NCBI RefSeq assembly: GCF_003576645.1
Contig: NC_044923.1
Location: forward strand, 8,140,250 to 8,204,249
DNA from: Ipomoea triloba
Taxonomy: Eukaryota; Streptophyta; Magnoliopsida; Solanales; Convolvulaceae
DNA: 64,000 nucleotides
Direction of reading: 5' to 3'
Position 1 is the stretch's first letter, and every line of letters starts with the position of its first letter. Shown here in pieces: positions 43,921 to 55,400 of this stretch. The notes under the pieces are model-generated. The model was not told the DNA's origin, searched no databases, and worked only from the letters and a program-made list of their open reading frames with translations. The position numbers and the translations under genes were made by a program.

Positions 43921-45577
43921 ATTGAATGACGAGGATTGCCCCATTGTTGTAATGCATCAACCCTCTCAACAAAGCCCAATTAATTTAATCTCTCAAAATT
44001 CCTTACTTTCGTAGAAGAACATAGAGGTTGCTAGATGGGACTTTGGAAATATCAACCCAACTTTCGTTGTGGAAGAATTTCCTACAAGATTAGTGCCAAG
44101 GATGTCGTGCAATACACCTTAACACAAGAACACAAAGAATTTCCCACAACATGAGGAACCCTATATTGGGTTTCACCCCTTTTATCCAATAGATATCAAA
44201 TAGGCATTATAATCTCATAAATACTTCAATTCCAAGTCCTAGATAGGACTATCCACTACTCATTTTAGTCAAAAAGGTAAAAGCATTAAAGGAAATCATA
44301 TCAAGCAATAAATAGAACAAAGAAATAAACACTTATCTCCAAATAGGATGAATCTACAATCACTTTTAGAATCAAATATGCAAAATAAGAGAATTTCTTC
44401 CTTTTGGAAGAAAGGAAAAGTAATTCCTTTTCTAAAGTGTGAAAATCTTGCCCTACACTCTCTACTCTATGCTACTCTTACTCCTATTTTTGACATTTGA
44501 CTCCTCTCTCTTTCAGATCTAGAAATAACATATTTTATTCGTGCATCAGGGTCTGGTGCATGGGCTTCAAGACGAGCGTATTGATGCCCGTGAGTGGAGA
44601 CGGTCACGTCGCGAGCGTGTTGACGCCCGTGACAGGTGCAGGCCTTCTTCACGGGCGTTACGACAATTGTGGCGCATGTTGAAACCGTGCCACGACCTTG
44701 TAATACTAAATCCCCCACGCGCGTTCTCTCCTTTGGTTAACTCCAAGTGACCTTCTGCTCCTTTTTCGTGCACTTTTTGCTTTCAATCGGTCAACTTTGG
44801 TCCAGTTTTGCTTCCTCTTCATTTTATTGTGCATTTAATAGAAATTGTATGTCAAGGCACATTAGCTTTAGTTCAATTCCCTATTAAACACATCATTTTA
44901 TGCACCTAATAAGCAAAAGCATGGGGAAAAATATAGTAAAAAATGGGTGTGATCAATTAATGTATTATATATTTGACTTTTTATTATAACTCATTACTTT
45001 ATTAGCTATTATTGTGTTTAACAAATTACAAATGTATTAATGTATGCTTAAATTATCCAAATTATTTTAATATACACTTATTTACACTTTTATATTAATT
45101 TTAATTTTAATTTTAAATTTTAAAATTTGGCGACCCCCACGATAGCCCGCGGGACTAAAGCAGGGTGGGACGACCTTTGTTAGGCCTATCGCACCAAATG
45201 GCGGGCTTTAGTGAGCCCCACCCCACCGTCCCACTTTGACGGCTCTATACATCATATGTATTTTCATTCACTTTATAGTAGTTTCATAATAATATAATAT
45301 TCATAAAAACAAAGTTTAATATACATAAACACTATACTAAAGTAATGAGTTTATGTACCTACAATTTTTTTTTAATTAAAATATATCAACATGAGTGTTA
45401 TTTAAAACATCTCAATTTGATCTATTTAATGATATATTTTTATACATTAATTTTATTTGTATAAAAGAAAAAAAATTTTAAAAAATTTAAGTTGAAAAAA
45501 AATGTATAGAACAAATAGGGATGTGTTTGGGTGCATGTTGCTACATGTACCCTAATCCATGATAACTATTATTCTTA
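43921..45577. other. Unclassified repeat-like intergenic sequence
   Basis: 44520-44700 contains five GC-rich CGCCCGTGA/GAGCGTGTTGACGCCCGTG-type motifs that open several frames on both strands, none recognisable. 44750-44960 (TTTTTCGTGCAC, ATGCACCTAATAAGCAAAAGC) resembles untranslated regions of Gypsy elements, but no pol domain is seen. 45128-45250 is a hAT-like fragment ending CCCACTTTGACGGCTCTA. No gene supported. Confidence 0.4.
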
Positions 45578-46216
45578 GGGCATCTACATTGGTTCTTCCC
45601 TTTTCTCCCCAAATTATGGGTCCAATTCCCCCACATCACTTTAATAATCTCGTATCCTATTTCCTCCCCAATCATCTCTCATTTTCTCCCTTTTTGTGGG
45701 CCCTACTTATTCAAACTCCTATACATCATTTATTATTTTATTCACTTTTTCTTTCTTTTTTTTTTTTTTTTGAAAAATAAACTTCAATAAACCTCAAGGA
45801 AAATAAATGTTCAATTCAAGGAGGAATAGAATACAACCAAATCGAAGGACCAGAATTAGAACTCATCGCTCTAGCTAAAGCATGAGCAAGTTTGTCCGTT
45901 GATCTAGAAAGAAACTAAAAAGACACCGCTTCAAAGTGTTGTTGAAATGTCTAGCATTCTCTTATCACACATTCTACATACGATAGATCAGACAACGAAC
46001 CATTGAACAATCTACAAACCATTTTATTCACCTTTTTATAATTAAATAATTTTAACTTTACTATAACTTTGATTTTAAATAAAAATAAATTTAAATAACG
46101 AAATAAAAAATTTGAAAACAAATTTTAAATACTATATATACCAAAAATTAATAAAAGTACAAATTTTAAAATAAATTTTAATATAGTAATTTATAACCAA
46201 AGTATTGGAGATGCCC
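45578..46216. mobile_element. Tourist-like MITE with nested LINE
   Basis: Termini GGGCATCTACATTGG and TATTGGAGATGCCC with TTA duplications (45575-45577 and 46217-46219). Without the LINE insert it is ~350 bp. Confidence 0.75.
45751..46020 (-). mobile_element. 5'-truncated LINE (RNase H end) nested in the MITE
   Basis: Minus strand: the end of an RNase H domain (DKLAHALARAM type, then SSNSGPSIWLYSIPP), stop, short 3' UTR and poly(A). Target duplication ATTTTATTCACTTTTT / ATTTTATTCACCTTTTT at 45735-45750 and 46021-46037. The insertion is later than the MITE. Confidence 0.8.
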
Positions 46217-46309
46217 TTAGTAGACAAGTAGATAACCAAATTTTAAATAACATTTAAGTAATAAATTAATTAAAGAATAAAAAGGGGTAATTGTTAATAC
46301 TCGGGCGAC

Positions 46310-47350
46310 CCTTTTTTCTTTTTCCTTTTTTTTTTAATAATAAAGTTAATTCATTGAATCATACCAGAGAACCTCATACAAGGTAGGAAAAGGAATGGAT
46401 AGTTATTCCATACAATCTATCAAAGAACTAGTGGAATGCTTGGTTCGCAAATTGTTTAACAACATTACAACTAATATTAAGAAAAATAGCAACTTATTCT
46501 TTAATATCATCAATCAAAAGACCAAAAGAGAGTTTATAGAATGGATAGATAGAGCATTGTAGACCAACAGGGCGTCCATTACAATTTGCACTTTGTCCAT
46601 GTTCAAATTCTTTAGCCAACTCAAGGCCTCTTTCACTCTCATAGTTTCAGCTTCTTTAGGTTGGAATGTCCCTTCCCATGGTATCCCCTTTGCATTACAA
46701 GTTTCTTAAAACAAAACCAAAACCCATTATGTGATTGGGATAATCAAGAGCAACATCAACATCCATCTTTAGAAAGCCCACTGGTGGTTTGGTCCATCTT
46801 TCAATCTAATTATGTCTAGCATTAGGAGTTTGAAATCTCTCTGGTTTAGCTTTCCTCTAGCTATGAAGAAACGAGAGTGTCATTGATAATGTTATTATGA
46901 GATGTGTGACGTTGTTCCACACTTTATTGTTTCTAGCTTCCCAAATGTCCCAACAAATAATTATCAAGAGGCAACACTTTTCGTCATCTAAGTTTTTAAA
47001 ATTCATAACGACCTACACAGAGAAAATAGTGCATTGGACAGCAAACGCATCCGCAAAACAATTCCAACAACTTCTCACCATAACAAATTTCACAAATAAG
47101 TGAAGACTAGTTTCAAAATTTGAGTTACAAACGTGACAGATTCTGCTATAGTTGACATGTTTAGTGGCTAAAAGATTGTAGTTGGTAGGTAGTTGGAGGC
47201 TTGGAGCTAGTATGCCTGCCAAAAGAAGTTTTTAACTTCCGGAGGAATATTTACTTTATTTAGCTTCCACATTAACGTCCATTCCAGGGACTCTGTACCT
47301 GAGAGGTTCACATACAACCTTTTATATCCAATCTTGACATAATATATGCC
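46310..47350 (-). mobile_element. LINE 3' portion (zf-RVT and RNase H)
   Basis: The minus strand has VNIPPEVKNFFWQ and LPTNYNLLATKHVN with ICHVCNSNFETSLHLFV (zf-RVT, C-x2-C...H). Then, after stops, KPPVGFLKMDVDVALDYPN, AETMRVKEALSWLKNLNMD and VQIVMDALLVYNAL (plant LINE-associated RNase H), ending in an A-rich tail near 46335. Several stops and frameshifts; dead. Confidence 0.82.
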
Positions 47351-48067
47351 ATTGATTTATGCCAAAAATTAAGTCAACATTATCCATACAAACATGCAAC
47401 ATCTACAACAACACTACTTGATAGTAATCTATAAAAAAAAATATACAGATTGTATTATTTTTTAAAGTATCAAATTAGACATTTTTTTAGCTTAATGCAC
47501 CAATTACATAATCTCATATAATTAATGAAACTATTTTACCTTTATACCTTAAATTAAATATGTTATTAGATATAAGTCATCACCTTACAACTTAGCTTCA
47601 CTTCAAAAAGAGTCAATTTGGTAGCATCCCCTTCCTCCGCCTGGTACTATTGACTTCAAAGTTCAGTCTAATGTTTTTCTTTCTTAAGTGGACAACATAT
47701 CATTTTCTTGTATTTATTTATGGTAGTTAGAAGTTTTCTTCAAAAGTTTTGGGGGTTAAAAAGGAATTAAGATTAACCATAGTGGCAACTATGAAAATAA
47801 CACGAAGAAGATTTCATAATTTCATTGCAGAATATAGTTCAAATGTCACCCAAACAAAACATTTTATTTACACAAAATAGCCCCCCTCCATCTCTCTCAG
47901 AATCGAGCTCCAAAATTCAAATCAAGAAAGGCTACAGAGCTAGGGTTTTGCAGCAGAGACTGATGTGCGGAAAATTGCCACGGCATTGAACTGCATTTTG
48001 AAGATAATTACCGAAGCTCGAAGCTTTACGTGGATTTAGAGCTCAGTTCAGTGAAGTAGCTGTGGAA
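47351..48067 (+). promoter_or_regulatory. Upstream region and 5' leader of TON2
   Basis: 47880-48067 looks like a leader: CTCTCTCAGAATCGAGCTCC, and a telo-box-like TAGGGTTT at 47941-47948. No TATA box is clear. The rest (47351-47880) is AT-rich with no recognised element. Confidence 0.45.
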
Positions 48068-49470
48068 ATGTACAGTGGTTCAAGCGATGGCGAAGGGCAT
48101 GACCCATCAGGGACCCGGAAGATTCCTTCACCTTCGTCTATGCTCTGGGTCCGTAATCTCCGACGCTTCATTGGGTCCGGGGTGGGTCTTGGCTCCGAAG
48201 CTCTCATGGGTCAGTCCGTTACTACTTCCAATCACTCATATTTCTTTCGCTTAACCACTCCTTTGGTTAACAGAATTCCATTTCTTTATATATATTGTGA
48301 GATATTCAAAGTGATGTGTGAATTGCATTCAATGGAAAAATTAATGTGTGTATTGCCGGTCATGATTAGATGGTGTTGTTAATTTGAGCTAATATGCTCT
48401 TTTCTAGTGTAGTTCAGTTATTTAAATAGTTGTAGCCTTTTGATAAAATGAGGAGTTTAGGACTGGAATTTGGTTCATATAATGAGACCATCTCAGAGTT
48501 GTGTACTTGTTTATTACTCCCTCTCCCATTTTACCTGTCTTGTTTATTATTCATTGGTCAAACCAACTCTTTCCTCATTGCTTATTTTCTTTAATAATTT
48601 TTAATTATTTTTAAATTTGATTTTTTGTGTTTAATAGTACTTTTAATGTAGTTTCTAAATATATAAATTTTATATACTAATACTAAACATAATATTATGA
48701 AAAATTGGATTAAAAATAACTTCAGTCAAGCCTCGTTAACCGAATCAGACAAACAAAATGGGACGAGGTAGTAATATATTTCCTAGCTGACTATGTTTGT
48801 TTCTATTCAATCGCTGTAGAACTTGAAACGAAGAGAATCTTGCTAGATATTTTTAAAGAGAAGCAACAAAAGAATCAGGAATCTGGCAAAATCCCAACCT
48901 TCTATAAGAAGGTAAATTGATATTTTTTCTTCTTCTCATTTTTATTTTTATTTTTATTTATTTTTTAAGTAGGATAGCTTTACTATCTTAATGCTAACTA
49001 ATGCTTTGTTTTGTTTTGATTTAAAAAAAATGTTGTGCTGTTATTCTCTATTGTTCAGAAACCTGAAGAAGGATCCATAAGTCAAAGAGTTCAGAGGCTG
49101 GCAAAATATCGATTTCTAAAGGTGATCTCAAAGAGTTCTTAGATAGTGTTGTAAAACTTGGCCTAGGTGGCCGCCTAGGCGCTAGGTGCCCCTAGGCCAA
49201 GTCAATTTTGGCCTAAGTTGCAATTTTATCGAGCAGAGTAGCAGACTGAGACTAGGGCTTTTCATGTTTGTGTTTTTTACTTTTTTTTTTTTTTTTTTGC
49301 TTAATGGCTAATTTTAAATGAATTTGTTAATTGTTAAATTTGTATTTCATTATTTCTTAATAGCTAATGTTTAATATTATTAATTAATCATTTAATTCTA
49401 TTAATTGACATAACGACATTTGGACTGATTTGAGTGATTTACAGATCTTGTGTGTGTGTGTGTGTGTGTG

Positions 49471-49532
<62 letters not shown>

Positions 49533-52500
49533 TAGGCACCCATTGGGCGCCTAATGCCTTCTACAACACTGCACTTAGCATGAAATGCAGTTCAATTTTT
49601 ATCTAAGGAGTGAAAAATAAATTTAACTGTAAGTCTTCTTATTGTTTTTTAATAAATTTTAATTTATTTTATTTTTATGCAGAAACAATCTGATCTTCTG
49701 TTAAATGCTGATGATTTGGATTCTATGTGGGTATGCCTAAGGGAAAACTGTGTGATTGATGATGCAACTGGTGCTGAAAAGGTCTTGAATTAATCCTATT
49801 TTGATTTTATTGCATCTTTGTTCCTAAGTTAACCCTGTTACCTTTTTCACTTCTGTAACTATTAATTACTCTTGTACAAACTAGTCTTATACTGTACTAA
49901 AGTAAATTTTCTTCAGTGCTTCCTATTTATAATGCATGACCAAAACATTTCTTCGATCTCTTTTATTTATTTTCTATATATGGGATCATGCTAAAAATGC
50001 ATCTTATCTCTTGTCTTTTAGATGAACTATGAAGACTTCTGCCACATTGCCTCGGTCTGTACAGAACAAATAGGACCTAAATGTCGACGCTTTTTTAGTC
50101 CTTCAAATTTCATGAAATTTGAAAAAGATGAATCAGGGAGAATAGCCATTCTGCCCTTCTACCTTTATGTGATGCGTACGGTAGGTCTTACTATCTTATT
50201 CTCATTAAATAATATGCTTGCATTTCACCATTAACCTTTCATTGTAATAAGTGTTTCTATTAATGATGGTTCCAACTTAAAACTTTCATCCCTTTGTCAG
50301 CTGCCAAACATTAATGAATTTACAGTTGATACTACTCAGACGAAAAAATGGACCCACCCTCCATTTATAAGTTTGCTTGAATTCTCAGCATGGCATCCTC
50401 CCCTTTTCCACCTCAATGTAATTTGCAGTGACATATAATTTACTTTCTTCGTTACTATTAGGTTTCACTTACTCAGGCAAGGATTGATATGAGTGAGCTT
50501 GATGAAGATTCTGATGGCTTCCTTCAACCTCATGTATGGCTTTTTGATCTATTCTTCTATGAACTTATGAAGTTGGTTATCTTTGTTTACACATTCAGTG
50601 TGCTCATGGTTAAAAGCAGCTTACTTTATGTAATTTACCAAACAGGAAATGGAGGGTTACATACGGGGCCTTATTCCTAATTTGGCACAACTGCGAGACA
50701 TGCCTGCAGCGTTTGTGCAAATGTATTGCCGCATTGCTGCCCACAAATTTTTCTTCTTCTGTGATACCAACAGGCGAGGTTTGCCTCTAGTTTTACTTAG
50801 ATTTTGCAGTTCTTCAGCCGTCAACAGTTTTTCAATATAAACTTCTTTTTTTTTTTTTTTTTTTTTNTTTTTCTATTAAGCTCAAAAAGTGCTGTGTTGT
50901 CTTCAACAGGAAAGGCATGCATAAAGAAGATACTGCTCAGTAACTGTCTTCAGGAGCTGATGGAATTACATCAGGTAATCTGCTACTGTCTTCAGGAGCC
51001 ATAAATAACTTTTAGAGCCTTGAAGTAGCATTGCATTTGGAGCAGTTCGTGATGACTTCATGTGATGCTAAAGTTTAAAACATTTCATTTTGATGTCATA
51101 CTTTAGGAGTAGCTTTTGCTTTGTATTTCCTCTAGCCTCTAGGCTTCTAGGGGCTAATATATTTTTACTTTTTCCTGTCACTAGGAAAGTGAGGAAGAAG
51201 TCACTGACATGGAGCAAGCTGAAAACTGGTTTTCATTGACTTCTGCACAGCGCATATGTGGTGAGTACAACTGATCACATTGCTAGCTTATGAGGTTTAT
51301 TCCTTTGATTCTCCTGGTATTGTTTTCTTGTTGGTCAATGAAACTACTCCATCAACAATATTCAACATGTCTAGTCACTTTATCATTAAGAGACAAAAAA
51401 TGACTGAGTGCTGGACCCTGGTATACTTCAATAGTATTTGGAAAGCTTCTCCTGTTGTTCACAGTAGTAGTTGTTTCATACATAACCTTCGTAACTCTTA
51501 TGTAATCATGCCCACTTCTTTTTTCTCCTAACACCCACCCAAAAAACCTGGCTTAGTACCCCCCCCCCCCATCATACTATTTCTATGAATGGTTTGCAAT
51601 AGGCCCTAGTCGGGCAGTAGAGTAGCGCCTAGGCGGCTAACTAAAATAAAGAAAAAACAATGCACGTGTGTGGGCGTATGTCATATATATATATATGTTG
51701 AATCAAAAGGTTGATCACAATTGTTGGCAAAAAGAAATTCCAATTCGAGTCAGAAAAGGAGTACACCAAGATTAGAAATCAAATCACAAACAAACTAGGA
51801 ATAACACCAATACTGTTTTGGTTCTGATTAGTTGGCTATTTAAAGGACCTCTCACCATTACACCAGACGAATTCCCTAGCTAATATTGTGAGGCATAAGA
51901 GAGTTTGAGAGGATTCTAAATTCCCCTAGAAAGTAGTACATGTGTTTAGGTTACAATAGATTAGATAGGAGAAGATCAATCTATTGTGTAATTTCTGGTC
52001 CCAAAACTATGTACTTTGAATATTAAGCTTTTAGTGGATTTAGGCAAATTCTCAAGACTGAGAAGTGCCTCGCAGAATAGGGTTTTTCCCAAACTGCGTT
52101 ATCAAGTCTCTTGTGTTACAACTATTGTTTTAACATCTCTGTGTGCTGCGCATTACATTTTTCAATTGGTATCAGAGCCAAACTGCTTAAGTTATTAGCA
52201 GGATCCTAATGGAGTTTCCCAGGGAAGGACTATCAAACAACAGACCACCAGCCCTAAGTAGTACAAACTACTCCTATTGGAAAGCTAGAATGAAAATCTA
52301 CATATTAGCCCAAGGAGAAAGAGTGTGGAGGGCTGTTGAAAACGAATGGAAACATCCCCTTGATGACAATAACAAAGCAAAAGGTCGTGCTGATTGGAGC
52401 GAAGAAGAACTCAAAGAGTTCAACTATAACTCAAAAGCTATGAATGCCATCTACGGAGCCGTGAGTGAAGAAACATTCAAACTAATCGCTGCCACAAATG

Positions 52501-55352
52501 TAGCAAAAACAGCATGGGATATATTGTGTGATCATCATGAAGGAAACTCGACAGTCAAACAATCAAAACTACAAATGGTCCAAACTCAGTTTGAAAATCT
52601 GAAGATGGAGGAAGAAGAAAATATCACACAATTTAATGGAAGAATACTAGAAATTGCTGGGGAAGCCTATAACTTAGGAGAACCCATTCCTGAAAACAGG
52701 TTAGTAAAAAAGGTGTTGCGATCATTACCAGAAAGATTTATGATGAAAGTAACAGCTATTCAAGAAAGCAAAGATCTCAATACTTGCAAGTTAAGTGATC
52801 TAATGGGAAACCTTAAAACATATGAGCTTGAGATGCTGCAAAACAAAAAGCCTAATGGCAAAGGAATAGCCTTTCAATCAAAACAAGACACCAACTCAGA
52901 TGAAGATACTGAAAAAATGGAAGAATCCATTGCTGTGTTGACAAAAAACTTCAACAGAGTTCTCAAGAAATTTAACAAATTCAGAAATAAGAACAAGAGT
53001 TTCTCAAATAATCAAGGGAGTCCATCATTTGCACAAAACCAATCCGTCAATCCCAAAAAGGAAGGGAATCCAAACCTAGATGGAATACAGTGCTATGAAT
53101 GCAAGGGATATGGACATATTCAGTCAGAATGTCCAAATTACCTAAGAAGGAAGAACAAAACATATGTAACAACCTTGAGTGATGACTCAGATAGTGAAGA
53201 AGAAAACAACACAAATTTTGTGGCATTTTTTACAAATCATGAAGACGATGATGAATCAAAGGAGGACATGCAAGATCTATTAAACTCCTATACACAGCTG
53301 CACGCCAAGTGGGAAGAAATCATCAAAGTAAACTTAAATCTCATGCAAGAAAATCACTTCCTTAAAAGTGAAAAGGAAAATGAAATACTTCTTCACAAAG
53401 AAACCCAAGAAAAGTTAATGAAATCACTAAAAGAGGAAGACAAGTTGCTACAGGAAATAAGAAGACTAACTGAAAATGCAGAACAATCAAACTTAGCAAC
53501 AAGGAAAGATTCTGCAGTCGAAAACAGAGAAGTGTTACAACATCACTTTCAACACCGTAGAAGAATCAGATGTTACTACTGTCACAGATTGGGACACATC
53601 AAGGCACACTGCTACAAAAGACAAAATGATCTCCATAACAGAATCTGGCCAAAGCAAGAACAAAAACCAGCCCAAAGAGTCTGGGTCAGAAAAAATCAAA
53701 CACCAGTCACAGCCTATACTTCAAAAATCAGTAAAGAAACAAGTGTTTGGTACTTCGACAGTGGATGTTCAAGACACATGACCGGAAACCCAAACAATCT
53801 AGAGGACATCCATTACAAAAGTGAAGGACATGTAACCTTTGGAGATGGAGAAAGGGGGCAAATCATTGCTAGCGGAACACTAAATGTCCATGGTCTCCCC
53901 AGATTATCAAGAGTCTTCCTGGTACAAGGCTTAAAAGCAAACCTTATCAGTATAAGTCAGCTGTGTGAAGATGAACTAAGGGTAGAATTCTCAAAAGAAA
54001 ATTGCAAAGTGTACAACCAAGGACATGAATGCGTCATGATGGGAAAAAGGTCCTCGGATAAATGCTACACATGGGATAGCCATTTAACTTGCAACCAAGT
54101 CACTATCAATCAAACACTTCTGTGGCATCAACGTATGGGGCATATAAATTTTCATGATATGAAAAAGGGACTAAAAAGGGGAGCATACCGAGGTATTCCA
54201 ATACTGGACATTGATGAAAATAGAAAATATGATGCATGTCTTGAAAACAAAATGACAAGGAGTAGCCACAACAGAACACCAGGAGTTCACACTTCAAAAT
54301 TATGGAACTTCTCCATATGGACCTCTTTGGACCCACTCAAACAGAAAGCAAAGTTGTTAGAACACCTGTTCCAACAACAGAGAGGATCTATAAAGATCCA
54401 AAAGGAAAGAAGGTGGAACAAACTCTGTATCGAAGCATGATAGGGGGTCTACTCTATTTAACAGCGAGCAGACCAGATTTAAGTTTTGGGGTAGGGATAT
54501 GTGCCAGATATCAAGCCAATCCCATGGAAACGAATTCAATTCTGACTTTCTGACTCTTTTTGATGATCTACTGAAGATCTGTTGATGATGAAATCTTTTG
54601 CTGAATATTATGCTGATGATGAGGTTTTTTTCTAATATGCTGGAATGATAAGAACATATTTTTGTGCTGCCGATGTTCATATTCTTGTGCTGCTGATGTT
54701 ATGAAGTCCAGAATACTCTAATTGGTAATACTATAATCATCTCCTCTATCTCTCAAAAACTACCATACTGACCTGAAGTCACAAAGACTCAAACAGAAGA
54801 TTCAGGACCAAAAGAGGAAACACAAGAGAATCAACTAAGGGGGAGAAATCAAGGTTTTTGCCAAAAATTTGACAAAGGGGGAGAGTGTTGAATCAAAAGG
54901 TTGATCACAATTGTTGGCAAAAAGAAATTCCAATTCGAGTCAGAAAAAGAGTACACCAAGATTAGAAATCAAATCACAAACAAACTAGGAATAACACCAA
55001 TACTGTTTTGGTTCTGATTAGTTGGCTATTTAAAGGACCTCTCACCATTACACCAGACGAATTCCCTAGCTAATATTGTGAGGCATAAGAGAGTTTGAGA
55101 GGATTCTAAATTCCCCTAGAAAGTAGTACATGTGTTTAGGTTACAATAGATTAGATAGGAGAAGATCAATCTATTGTGTAATTTCTGGTCTCAAAACTAT
55201 GTACTTTGAATATTAAGCTTTTAGTGGATTTAGGCAAATTCTCAAGACTGAGAAGTGCCTCGCAGAATAGGGTTTTTCCCAAACTGCGTTATCAAGTCTC
55301 TTGTGTTACAACTATTGTTTTAACATCTCTGTGTGCTGCGCATTACATTTTT

Positions 55353-55400
<48 letters not shown>

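Larger units (their letters stand above)
51696..55354 (+). mobile_element. Non-autonomous Copia retrotransposon (gag-protease only), in TON2 intron 9
   Basis: 3,659 bp with 469-bp LTRs (51696-52164 and 54886-55354, TGTTGAATC...TTTTTCA). The LTRs differ at two sites only (G/A and C/T), so insertion is recent. The primer-binding site TGGTATCAGAGCCA (52167-52180) fits initiator Met-tRNA; the polypurine tract is AAAGGGGGAGAG (54874-54885). The target duplication is hidden in (TA)n, ATATA on both sides. It lacks the integrase catalytic core and reverse transcriptase. Same orientation as TON2. Confidence 0.96.

Noticed and set aside
44467..44773. Four overlapping GC-rich frames on both strands
   Set aside because: They arise from repeated CGCCCGTGA words; no recognisable protein and no orientation preference.
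50022..51534. Frames extending past TON2 exons into introns
   Set aside because: Family alignment and GT-AG sites place the exon ends earlier; the extensions are intronic.
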